Positions 1 through 6,715 of a stretch of DNA of 6,715 bases are shown here, piece by piece. Below the pieces are notes generated by a model. The model did not search any database. It was not told the origin of the DNA and was given only the letters and a program-made list of their open reading frames with translations. The stretch's first letter is position 1. Each line of letters begins with the position of its first letter. Source of the DNA: Planctomycetota bacterium. Its GTDB lineage: Bacteria; Planctomycetota; SZUA-567; H5-PLA8. The position numbers were made by a program, and so were the translations under genes. The stretch spans positions 1-6,715 of the forward strand of contig JANXLS010000446.1 in assembly GCA_025355035.1 (NCBI GenBank), read 5' to 3'.

Positions 1-2772
1 AAGCTGCGCGTCGACGGCCGTGCGCAACTCTTAAAAGGCGGTGAAAGCGGTGCGGCTGTCGTTCCGGGAAATCTTGATAAAAGCCTGTTGATTGAAGCAG
101 TCGTCTACGCGAATCAAGACTTGCAAATGCCGCCCGACAAAAAGCTGCCGGAATCCATCGTCGCCGATTTCAAAGTGTGGATCAAATCCGGTGCTCCGTG
201 GCCGGGAAGTGAAAGTAATTCCGCCGATGCGTCCGCCGCCAAGCCCGAACACAAAATCGACTACGAGAAGCTCAAAAAAGAGCATTGGGCGTTTCAACCG
301 ATCAAACGCGATCCGCTGCCGGCTGTCAAAAATTCAGCGTGGCCTGCGGGAACGATCGATCGATGGATACTCGCCAGTCTCGAACAGAAAAATCTTCAGC
401 CGTCACCCGAAGCTGACAAAGCCACATTGCTCAGGCGCGTCTCGTTCGATTTGATTGGCCTCCCGCCAACGCCCGACGAAATCGACGCGTTCTTGAAAGA
501 CAATTCCGCCAACGCGTTCGAAAAAGTCGTTGATCGCCTGATGGCGTCGCCGCATTTCGGCGAGCGCTGGGGGCGGCACTGGCTCGATATCGCGCGCTAC
601 GCCGAATCCGCCGGTGGCGGCCGAATCGTGCCGTATACCAACGCGTGGCGCTATCGCGATTACGTGATCGCTGCCTTCAATTCCGATAAGCCGTACAACG
701 AGTTTTTGATCGAGCAGCTCGCCGGTGATCTGCTTTCGGATGCGTCGCTGGAGAAGCATCGCGAACACATCATCGCCACCGGCTTCCTCGCCATCGCCGC
801 GAAAAACCTCGACACTCAGGATAAGGAATTGTTGCGCATGGACGTTGTCGACGAACAGATCGATACCGTCGGCAAAGCGTTCCTCGGAATGACAACGGGT
901 TGCGCCCGCTGCCACGACCACAAATTCGATCCGATCCCGACGCGCGACTATTACGCCCTGGCCGGCATTTTCCGCGCGACGAAAACACTGACCGCAGGCA
1001 ACGTTTCCGGCGTGGTTCAAACAGTTCTCCCCGACGAAGCAACGCGCGACAAAATAATCGCTTACGAAAAGCAACTCGCCCTTCTCGATGAGCAATACAC
1101 GCGCATCCGCAGCATGACGACTCCGAAGAAGGTCGGCGCTCCGCCGACCCGATCGGCGCTGCCCGTGGCCGCCAAATCGCGGAGCATCGACCCCGCCACT
1201 CTTCCCGGCATCATCATCGACGATTCGACCGCATCGCTGCACGGAACGTGGATCAAATCCACAAGCACCGCGCCATACATCGGTGCCGGTTACGTTCACG
1301 ACAGCAATAAATTCAAGGGCGAATTGAGCGTCACCTACTCCCCCGCCCTTCCCAAAGACGGCACGTACGAAGTCCGTTTTTCATATTCCTTCCACACAGG
1401 TCGTGCTAAGAAAGTCCCGGTCCTTATTCAACATGCTGACGGCGAAACGACCGTTTACGTGAATGAAGAAAATCAGCCGCCAATCGATGCCGCTTTTATT
1501 TCGCTGGGACGGTTCCATTTTCATCAGGGCAACATAGGCTCCGTCACCGTCAGCAACGCCGGCACAAGCGGAGTCGTCACCGCGGACGCCGTTCAATTCC
1601 TGCCGATTGACGAGTCCGTCGTTGCACGCGTGCCGGCGAATTCCGGCGCGTTACCGTCTGCGGAGAATGCGCCCAAACCTTCCGTCGAAAAATTCCCCGC
1701 CGAAGATGAAATCGCCCTTTTGAAACGCATCGAAAAAGAAATCGAAGAGCTCAAAAAACACGCTCCCGCAGGTCCCGCCGCCCTTGCGGTTCGCGACGAA
1801 GAACAGGTCGCCGACCACAACATCTGTCTGCGCGGCGATGCGCATCGCCTGGGCGAACAGGTTCCCCGCGGATTCCTAACCGCCGTAGCATTCGAAGCGC
1901 AACCCGTCGCGGCCAAGCAGAGCGGGCGTCTCGAACTCGCGCGCTGGATCGTCGAACCGCGCAATCCGTTGACCTCGCGCGTCATCGTCAACCGCATCTG
2001 GCACCACCTCTTTGGCGCCGGAATCGTCCGAACCGTCGACAACTTTGGAACGACCGGTGAGGCCCCGTCGCACCCCGAACTGCTCGATGTCCTCGCCGCG
2101 CAATTTATGGACAACGGCTGGTCCGTCAAAAAAACGGTCCGCGATTGCGTGCTCTCTAAAACGTATCGCCAATCCGTGACGCCGAATTCATCAGCCGCGA
2201 AAGTCGATCCGGAGAACCGCCTGATGTGGCGAGCCAATCGCCGCCGCCTCGAAGCCGAAGCCATCCGCGACTCCATTCTCCAAAATTCCGGCACACTCAA
2301 CCTTGCCGGCAGCCCCGGCGAACCGTCAGCGAAATCCGACAAAAAAGCGGAGGCTAAGACGCCCGGCAAAACGGAACCGAAAACCGAAATCGTCGGGCCG
2401 CTTTATCGCACTGTCTACCTCCCGTTAACGCGCGAGGAATTGAACGACCTGCTGGAGGTCTTCGATTTCGCAGACACGAACCTCGTCACCGGCGCGCGCA
2501 ACATCAGCAACCTCCCAACACAAGCGCTCTATCTGATGAACAGCCCTTTCGTCATGGATCACGCGCGCAAAGCCGCCACTCGAATCACGAGCGTCGCAAT
2601 TCTCGACGACGGGGAGCGTATCAATCTCGCCTACCGTACAACGCTCGGCCGATTGCCCACGGATTCTGAACGAACGCTTTCACAAAAATTCCTAACCGAC
2701 GCAGGCAAAGACGCGTGGCCGCAGTTTTATCAGGCGCTCTTCGCGTGTGTCGATTTCCGTTTCATTGATTGA
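1..2772 (+). CDS. PSCyt1–DUF1549–golvesin-like–DUF1553 protein, 5' partial
   Basis: The reading frame is open from base 1, so the start codon, export signal and first heme motif lie outside the window; 923 residues are visible. Residues 1-68 match the end of a planctomycete cytochrome domain (PSCyt1), with GGESG, PG..DKSLLI and the MPP motif (Met43, a probable axial heme ligand). Residues about 96-330 are DUF1549/PSCyt2, with HWLDIARYAES near 193-203 and CARCHDHKFDPI from 301, which contains a CxxCH. Short predicted coiled coils (about 350-372 and 568-592) flank a golvesin/Xly-like beta domain (about 397-536; GAGYVHD, HADGETTVYVN, DAVQFLP). DUF1553/PSD1 follows, with RGDAHRLGEQVPRGF, NRIWHHLFG (664-672), FDFADTNLVTG (821-831) and a Lys-rich linker (776-796). 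The C-terminus is complete and ends in a family-typical way. It is probably an exported, possibly heme-bearing protein acting with the DUF1501 protein encoded next. The biochemical activity of this family is not known, and a role in polysaccharide use is only inferred. Confidence 0.93.
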   Translation, partial: KLRVDGRAQLLKGGESGAAVVPGNLDKSLLIEAVVYANQDLQMPPDKKLPESIVADFKVWIKSGAPWPGSESNSADASAAKPEHKIDYEKLKKEHWAFQPIKRDPLPAVKNSAWPAGTIDRWILASLEQKNLQPSPEADKATLLRRVSFDLIGLPPTPDEIDAFLKDNSANAFEKVVDRLMASPHFGERWGRHWLDIARYAESAGGGRIVPYTNAWRYRDYVIAAFNSDKPYNEFLIEQLAGDLLSDASLEKHREHIIATGFLAIAAKNLDTQDKELLRMDVVDEQIDTVGKAFLGMTTGCARCHDHKFDPIPTRDYYALAGIFRATKTLTAGNVSGVVQTVLPDEATRDKIIAYEKQLALLDEQYTRIRSMTTPKKVGAPPTRSALPVAAKSRSIDPATLPGIIIDDSTASLHGTWIKSTSTAPYIGAGYVHDSNKFKGELSVTYSPALPKDGTYEVRFSYSFHTGRAKKVPVLIQHADGETTVYVNEENQPPIDAAFISLGRFHFHQGNIGSVTVSNAGTSGVVTADAVQFLPIDESVVARVPANSGALPSAENAPKPSVEKFPAEDEIALLKRIEKEIEELKKHAPAGPAALAVRDEEQVADHNICLRGDAHRLGEQVPRGFLTAVAFEAQPVAAKQSGRLELARWIVEPRNPLTSRVIVNRIWHHLFGAGIVRTVDNFGTTGEAPSHPELLDVLAAQFMDNGWSVKKTVRDCVLSKTYRQSVTPNSSAAKVDPENRLMWRANRRRLEAEAIRDSILQNSGTLNLAGSPGEPSAKSDKKAEAKTPGKTEPKTEIVGPLYRTVYLPLTREELNDLLEVFDFADTNLVTGARNISNLPTQALYLMNSPFVMDHARKAATRITSVAILDDGERINLAYRTTLGRLPTDSERTLSQKFLTDAGKDAWPQFYQALFACVDFRFID

Positions 2773-4205
2773 TGAAAAGAGAACTCGCTATGCTCCCGTC
2801 CAATCCTCTCCCTCGCCGCGAACTGCTGAAAACGCTCGCTTGCGGTTTCGGCTCCGTCGCTCTCGCCGGACTGCTCAACGAACGCGCCGCCGCCGAACCG
2901 CGCGCCAACCCGCTCGCGCCGAAACTTCCGCACTTCGCAGCGCGCGCCAAACGCGTCATCTTTCTTTTCATGCAGGGCGGCCCCAGCCACATCGACACGT
3001 TCGATCCCAAGCCGCGCCTCGAAGCCGAAGACGGAAAAAGCGTCGAGTTCAACGTCGCCCGGACACGCAAAGTTCAAGCCCGCACGATCCTCAAATCGCC
3101 GTGGAAGTTCAAGCAGTTCGGCCAATCCGGTCGCTGGGTCTCTGAACTCTTTCCGCTGATGGCCCAGCACGTCGATAAGATGTGTTTCATCCAATCGATG
3201 CACACCGACGGCGTCGCGCATGGCCCCGCGACAATCTGCCTGCACACCGGCGCAACGGCATTTGTCCGCCCGTGTATTGGTTCCTGGGTGACGTACGGGC
3301 TCGGCACGGAAAACCAGAATCTTCCAGGATTCGTCACCGTCAGCCCCACGCAAAACATGGGCGGTCCGCGCAATTTTTCGAACGCGTTCCTCCCGGCGAT
3401 TTATCAGGGCACAGCAATCGGGCGCGCCGGCGTCCCGGCTACGCAGGCGAAATTCCGTAACATCGTCAACGCGACGCTCTCGACGGATGAGCAGAAAAAG
3501 CAATTCGATTTCCTGCAATCGATCAATCGCGAACAATCCGGGCAAGCGGCGAAGGACGATCAACTCGAAGCCGCGATCGATTCGTACGAACTCGCCTACC
3601 GCATGCAGATGAACGCACCCGGCACGACCGACTTGTCGAACGAATCCGAAGCGACCAAAAAAATGTACGGCATCGGCGAACCCGAAACGGATGACTTCGG
3701 CCGCCAATGCCTCATGGCCCGCCGCTTCGCGGAAGCCGGAGTGCGCTACATTCAAGTTAACTATTCGGACAACGGCAACAACCCCAAGTGGGATCAGCAC
3801 TCCAATTTAAAGCAGCACGAAAAACACGCCCACGCCGTCGATAAGCCGACTGTCGGATTGCTCCAGGACCTTGAAGCGCGCGGCCTGCTGAAAGACACGC
3901 TGATCTGGTGGGGCGGAGAATTCGGACGTACACCATTCTCCGAAGCGCGCGACGGTCGCGACCATAACCCGACTGGCTTCACCGTCTGGCTCGCGGGCGG
4001 AGGCGTCAAGCCCGGCCTGTGCTACGGAGCGACCGACGAATACGGCTTTGAAGCCGTCACCGACAAAGTCCACATGCACGACCTTCACGCAACCGTGTTG
4101 CACCTGCTCGGATTAAATCATGAAAAACTGACCTATCGGTACGCCGGGAGAGACTTCCGATTAACCGATGTTTCAGGGCGCGTAGTGAAGGAGATTTTTG
4201 CGTAA
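2772..4205 (+). CDS. DUF1501 family protein with Tat signal
   Basis: This 477-residue protein is complete and of normal family length. The N-terminus has a twin-arginine motif (RRELLKT, residues 15-21) followed by a hydrophobic stretch to about residue 34, so it is probably exported folded through Tat. The DUF1501 domain spans about 60-470: FLFMQGGPSHIDTFDPKP (64-81), WDQHSNLKQH (340-349), GGEFGRTP (381-388), GRDHNP (395-400) and HMHDLHATVLHLLG (434-447). The family has an alkaline-phosphatase/sulfatase-like fold. The His/Asp-rich motifs are consistent with metal binding, but no substrate is known. The ATG overlaps the upstream stop by one base (TGATG), so translation is probably coupled. A second in-frame ATG at 2790, preceded by a weak purine-rich AAGAGA, would give 471 residues and keep the Tat motif. 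The last codons are GCG TAA, just before the palindromic spacer. Pairing with a DUF1549/DUF1553 gene is the standard arrangement in PVC bacteria. Confidence 0.93.
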   Translation: MKRELAMLPSNPLPRRELLKTLACGFGSVALAGLLNERAAAEPRANPLAPKLPHFAARAKRVIFLFMQGGPSHIDTFDPKPRLEAEDGKSVEFNVARTRKVQARTILKSPWKFKQFGQSGRWVSELFPLMAQHVDKMCFIQSMHTDGVAHGPATICLHTGATAFVRPCIGSWVTYGLGTENQNLPGFVTVSPTQNMGGPRNFSNAFLPAIYQGTAIGRAGVPATQAKFRNIVNATLSTDEQKKQFDFLQSINREQSGQAAKDDQLEAAIDSYELAYRMQMNAPGTTDLSNESEATKKMYGIGEPETDDFGRQCLMARRFAEAGVRYIQVNYSDNGNNPKWDQHSNLKQHEKHAHAVDKPTVGLLQDLEARGLLKDTLIWWGGEFGRTPFSEARDGRDHNPTGFTVWLAGGGVKPGLCYGATDEYGFEAVTDKVHMHDLHATVLHLLGLNHEKLTYRYAGRDFRLTDVSGRVVKEIFA

Positions 4206-4214
4206 CGCCGTTCT

Positions 4215-4265
4215 CCTCTCCTTGGTGGGGAGAGGCCGACGCAGGTATCCCTGCGCGGGGGAGAG
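4215..4265. repeat. Two adjacent G+C-rich palindromes in the convergent spacer
   Basis: The 84 bases between the converging stop codons (4206-4289) contain no gene. Hairpin 1 is CCTCTCC (4215-4221), loop TTGGTGG, GGAGAGG (4229-4235), a perfect 7-bp stem. Hairpin 2 is CGCAGG (4240-4245), loop TATC, CCTGCG (4250-4255), a perfect 6-bp stem. A third G-rich run, GGGGGAGAG (4257-4265), can pair with CTCTCC at 4216-4221 and so compete with hairpin 1. Neither strand shows a clear T-tract directly after a hairpin, so these are not textbook intrinsic terminators. The position suggests they protect or end both converging transcripts. The composition also resembles REP-type dispersed palindromes. One copy in one window cannot show that it is repeated. 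Confidence 0.5.
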
Positions 4266-4289
4266 CGTGAGGCTTTACCTGTGCGCGGG

Positions 4290-4949
4290 TCAATAACTTT
4301 TTGAAATCTTTCCGTCCTTCAGCCGGACCACGCGCCCGGCAATCTGCGCCGCTTCGTTCGAATGCGTCGCCATCACCAGAGTCGTGTTGTTCTCGCGAAC
4401 CATTTCACTCAGCAAGGTCAACACGTCCGCGCTACTCACACTGTCTAAATTTCCCGTCGGCTCGTCCGCAAGCAAAAGCATGGGCCGCGTCACCAACGCC
4501 CGGGCGAGTGCCACACGCTGGCGCTGCCCCCCGCTCAACACGTCAGGCTTCTCGTCTCCGCGCGAGCGCAAGCTCACGCGATCAAGCAACGCCTCCGCAC
4601 GAATGCGAAGCGCGCCTTCTTCCAACCCAGCCAACCGCCCTTGCAACATCGTGTTTTCAAGCACACTCAAAGTCGGCAGTAAATGAAAAAATTGAAACAC
4701 GAAACCCAAGCGCTCGCGCCGAAAACGCGAAAGCTCCGTATCATCGAGTTTCTCCAAATTTAACCCGCCGATTTCGATCGCCCCGGCGCTCGGCGCGTCC
4801 AACCCGCCGAGCAAATGCAGCAGCGTACTCTTCCCCGACCCGCTTGCGCCCATCAACGCAACGGATTCTCCCGCCGCGACGTCAAGATCGACACCATCCA
4901 GTGCCCGCACCGTATCATATTGCTTGACCACACTTCGAACTCGGATCAT
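4290..4949 (-). CDS. LolD/MacB-type ABC transporter ATP-binding protein
   Basis: This 219-residue cytoplasmic ATPase subunit has all the nucleotide-binding motifs: Walker A GASGSGKS (34-41), Q-loop VFQFFHLLP (Gln86), signature LSGGQ (138-142), Walker B LLLADEP with catalytic Glu163, D-loop GNLDS (166-170) and switch His196. The HLLPTLSVLEN stretch after the Q-loop is typical of the LolD/MacB/FtsE group, which drives lipoprotein release or MacB-like export from the inner membrane. I chose the ATG at 4949 because the protein then begins MIRVRSVVKQY at the usual distance from Walker A. It also overlaps the upstream stop as ATGA, with a weak GGA seven bases before it. Longer in-frame starts run back into the upstream gene and add no homologous sequence. 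No permease gene lies beside it in the window, so the substrate is undecided and I give no gene symbol. It is probably the last gene of the mnmG–FG-GAP–ATPase unit. Confidence 0.93.
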   Translation of the reverse strand: MIRVRSVVKQYDTVRALDGVDLDVAAGESVALMGASGSGKSTLLHLLGGLDAPSAGAIEIGGLNLEKLDDTELSRFRRERLGFVFQFFHLLPTLSVLENTMLQGRLAGLEEGALRIRAEALLDRVSLRSRGDEKPDVLSGGQRQRVALARALVTRPMLLLADEPTGNLDSVSSADVLTLLSEMVRENNTTLVMATHSNEAAQIAGRVVRLKDGKISKSY

Positions 4950-6145
4950 TTTTTGTTCCAGTAAATCACAAGGTTGTGCGTGGCGCGACCGGACGCCACA
5001 ATATCCAGCCGTCCGTCGCCGTTTAAATCGCCGACAACCAGATCTTCGCACGCCATCGTGTTGTCGTCCACCGGCACTTTTTTCCACTCGCCGCCCGCTT
5101 GTTCCGGCGGCAAATACAGATTGATCCCAACCTTTGACGCACTGTTCGGAAGCCGCCAGCCAACCAAAACCTGATCGCTGCCCGTTCCCAACACATCAGC
5201 ACACGCCACTGCGTGGCCGTCTTTCAAATTCGTTTCGATGACTTGCCGCTTCCACAACTTCTCCCCTGCCGCCGCCGTATAGATCGCCGCCTGCGTTCCA
5301 TGAAACGGTTCAACCGTCGCTAGGAATCGCGTCCCGCCCACACCTTTTCCGACACGCACTTCGCCCGCCCCATTGAAGCCCTGCTCACCGGTCGCAGCCA
5401 GCGCCGTTTTCTTCCACGCGTCCGCGCCCCGCTCGCACAGCAGCAACCCTTCTTTCCCTCCCAGCACAATTTCCTGGCCCGGCTGCCCGTTCCATTCGAC
5501 CACATCAAAGTTGTGCGTGATATGCATCGATTCATCGACGACTTCAGTCTTCCACTCGTCCTTCGGATTCGCCGGCATCGTGTACGCGAGCATCTTCACG
5601 CCATCGCCTTGAGCGTTTTTATTTCCGCGTCCATGCAGCGGCAACACCACCAGTTTGTATTTCCCGTCCGCAACCTGCACCCATTTCATGCGATGCACCG
5701 TCGGCTCGTGATGCAGTGTCACGACTTCCCATTTTTGGGTGCGATCCGCCGGCGGAATCAAATAATGCACACTGCCGCTGTTGACCGTGTCCCCGGGATT
5801 CCATTCGGCTCCGATTGCGATTGACGCCTTCCCGCTGCCATCGATATCCTTCGCCGCAATGCAAACGTTGTCCTGCTTCGTTACATTTTCACAAATGACA
5901 TGCCGCGCCCAATCCGGATTGTGGTACCACGCAATCTGCTTTTTATCGACGACCAGAATGTCCGGCTTCCCGTCGCCATCAATGTCCGCAATTGCCGTCG
6001 CGTAACCAATCTCGATCTTCGAATCAATAACCTGGGCTTCGAATTTCGGCAACACCAGCTCCACCGCGTATGTCTTTTCTCCAGCAACAAAAATCAACAG
6101 CGCACACACGCGCAAAACATCCCATTCAATCCTTCGAGTTTTCAT
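4946..6145 (-). CDS. Secreted FG-GAP/VCBS-repeat protein
   Basis: This 399-residue protein has a likely signal peptide: a basic start (MKTRR), a hydrophobic core (about residues 11-22) and possible cleavage after TYA at residue 27. The rest is a predicted beta-propeller with calcium-binding-type FG-GAP/VCBS loops: DIDGDGKPDI (54-63), DIDGSGKASI (100-109), DVLGTGSDQV (317-326) and DLNGDGRLDI (373-382). The degenerate stretch DVVEWNGQPGQEIVLGG (214-230) is a probable further blade. The first and last loops are canonical, while the middle ones have lost acidic positions. Proteins of this type are common in PVC bacteria and usually act outside the cytoplasm in binding or as scaffolds. I see no attached enzyme domain. 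The ATG is well supported by GGAG six bases upstream. The gene overlaps the end of mnmG by 20 bases and the start of the ATPase gene by four, so it is probably cotranscribed with both. Its ligand is unknown. Confidence 0.9.
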   Translation of the reverse strand: MKTRRIEWDVLRVCALLIFVAGEKTYAVELVLPKFEAQVIDSKIEIGYATAIADIDGDGKPDILVVDKKQIAWYHNPDWARHVICENVTKQDNVCIAAKDIDGSGKASIAIGAEWNPGDTVNSGSVHYLIPPADRTQKWEVVTLHHEPTVHRMKWVQVADGKYKLVVLPLHGRGNKNAQGDGVKMLAYTMPANPKDEWKTEVVDESMHITHNFDVVEWNGQPGQEIVLGGKEGLLLCERGADAWKKTALAATGEQGFNGAGEVRVGKGVGGTRFLATVEPFHGTQAAIYTAAAGEKLWKRQVIETNLKDGHAVACADVLGTGSDQVLVGWRLPNSASKVGINLYLPPEQAGGEWKKVPVDDNTMACEDLVVGDLNGDGRLDIVASGRATHNLVIYWNKK

Positions 6146-6715
6146 GAAATTCTCCAGAGGAACAGAGCATCACCCCGTTCACGTTTGACGAAGCGATAGC
6201 CTCGCGCGAACTGCGGTAGTTCTGCGAGATATACACCGAGATCAACGACAGATCCGCTGGCGTCACGCCATCCAAACGCAACGCCTGCCCGTACGTCCGC
6301 GGTCGGTGCTTGTTCAATTTCTCAACCGCTTCGCGCGGCAAGCTCCCGACATTCTTGTAGTCCACGCCGTCCGGAATCGGGCGATTCTCAAGATCCTTTA
6401 AGCGCTCAACCTGCTCGGTCTGCCGTCGCAAATACCCTTCATATTTCGCTTCGATTTGCACCGCTTCCGCAACCGGATTCAATTCGCTTCCCATCTCTGT
6501 GCCGGGACGAACCGCACCGCTTTCATCAACCGACAAACCCACTTTCTCCAGCGACATCTGCGGCATTCGCAGTAAATCCCAATACGATTTCGGACTGCCC
6601 GTCGGACGGTTTTTCTTCATGTACGCCGACGCCGCTTCAATCGCCGCCAACTTCAAATCGCCCGCGTCCATCGCCGGGCCATCGAGCAATCCCAACCGCC
6701 GTGCATGCCCCGCGA
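6126..6715 (-). CDS. mnmG: tRNA uridine-5-carboxymethylaminomethyl modification enzyme MnmG, C-terminal part (5' partial)
   Basis: The frame is open to the window edge, so only the last 195 residues are visible; the FAD-binding part lies outside. The visible part matches the MnmG/GidA C-terminal helical region, which contacts MnmE and tRNA. It shows ARRLGLLD near the start, SYWDLLRMPQMSLEKV, the hallmark IEAKYEGYLRRQ (about 87-98), the IPDGVDYKNVGSLPREAVEKLNKHRPRTYGQA region (about 113-143) and LDGVTPADLSLISVYI (147-162). MnmG is an FAD enzyme that works with MnmE to place a carboxymethylaminomethyl group on the wobble uridine of several tRNAs. Recognisable homology ends near QNYR, yet the frame runs on for about 28 more residues (SSREAIASSNVN... 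to HENSKD) before TGA. That tail also carries the ribosome-binding site and first 20 bases of the next gene. Confidence 0.95.
   Translation of the reverse strand, partial: AGHARRLGLLDGPAMDAGDLKLAAIEAASAYMKKNRPTGSPKSYWDLLRMPQMSLEKVGLSVDESGAVRPGTEMGSELNPVAEAVQIEAKYEGYLRRQTEQVERLKDLENRPIPDGVDYKNVGSLPREAVEKLNKHRPRTYGQALRLDGVTPADLSLISVYISQNYRSSREAIASSNVNGVMLCSSGEFHENSKD
6152..6155 (-). promoter_or_regulatory. Shine-Dalgarno site of the FG-GAP gene, inside mnmG
   Basis: Read on the - strand, TGGAG is followed by AATTTC and then the ATG at 6145. This is a GGAG core at six-base spacing, the clearest ribosome-binding site in the window. It fixes the start of the FG-GAP gene. It lies within the last codons of mnmG, so ribosomes finishing mnmG would pass over it, consistent with coupled translation. 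Confidence 0.7.

Noticed and set aside
353..362. Perfect CGATCGATCG palindrome.
   Set aside because: It lies inside conserved coding sequence for the DUF1549 N-terminus (GTIDRW) and is explained by codon choice.
403..1299. Open frame of about 298 codons on the - strand, opposite DUF1549.
   Set aside because: Antisense shadow with no domain or ribosome-binding site; the + strand frame has clear family motifs throughout.
2832..2843. Possible lipobox around Cys24 of the DUF1501 protein.
   Set aside because: The residue at -3 is Thr and the Cys precedes most of the hydrophobic core, so it does not fit a lipoprotein signal; the twin-arginine motif fits better.
2248..3029. A 14-base match (CCTCGAAGCCGAAG) near 2248 and 3016.
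   Set aside because: Both copies encode Leu-Glu-Ala-Glu in different genes, so this is coincidental codon use and not a repeat.
2730..3800. Long open frame of about 356 codons on the - strand, opposite the DUF1501 gene.
   Set aside because: It lies antisense to a well-supported gene, shows no recognisable domain, and is the kind of open frame expected opposite G+C-rich coding sequence.
4301..4927. Open frame of about 208 codons on the + strand, opposite the ABC ATPase.
   Set aside because: Its Arg/Ser/Pro-rich composition is typical of a reverse-frame shadow, and the - strand ATPase has all its motifs intact.
4950..5087. Upstream extension of the ABC ATPase to a start at 5087.
   Set aside because: The added 46 residues are Arg-rich, fall within the FG-GAP gene in another frame and precede a normal ATPase N-terminus; ATG 4949 has the usual ATGA overlap.

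Overview
The window looks like chromosomal DNA from a member of the Planctomycetes–Verrucomicrobia (PVC) group. The main evidence is a protein combining planctomycete-type cytochrome (PSCyt1), DUF1549 (PSCyt2) and DUF1553 (PSD1) domains, followed directly by a DUF1501 protein with a twin-arginine signal. This gene pair is greatly expanded in PVC bacteria and rare elsewhere. I cannot decide between Planctomycetes and Verrucomicrobia from this sequence. Base composition is moderately G+C-rich and looks even across the window. I see no transposase, integrase, tRNA, rRNA or CRISPR array.

Layout: two gene blocks converge on a short spacer at about 4206-4289. On the + strand, bases 1-2772 hold the 3' part of the PSCyt1–DUF1549–DUF1553 gene, whose start lies before base 1. 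It is followed with a one-base stop/start overlap by the DUF1501 gene (2772-4205). On the - strand, transcription enters at the right edge. It runs through the C-terminal part of mnmG (6715-6126), then a secreted FG-GAP/VCBS-repeat protein (6145-4946), then a LolD/MacB-type ABC transporter ATPase (4949-4290). These three genes overlap by 20 and 4 bases and look like one transcription unit. The 84-base spacer between the blocks holds two adjacent G+C-rich hairpins that resemble a dispersed REP-type palindrome or a shared transcription end.

How the genes work together: the + strand pair probably acts outside the cytoplasm. The first protein carries heme-binding-type CxxCH and MPP motifs and a carbohydrate-binding-like golvesin domain. 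The second has alkaline-phosphatase-superfamily-like motifs and a Tat signal. Their biochemical role is not established. The - strand unit mixes a conserved tRNA-modification gene with two envelope-related genes. The ATPase has no permease gene beside it in the window, so its partner must be elsewhere.

There is no clear new defence or mobile system here. The points most worth checking are the spacer palindrome, the golvesin insertion, the composition of the mnmG operon and the extra C-terminal tail on MnmG.
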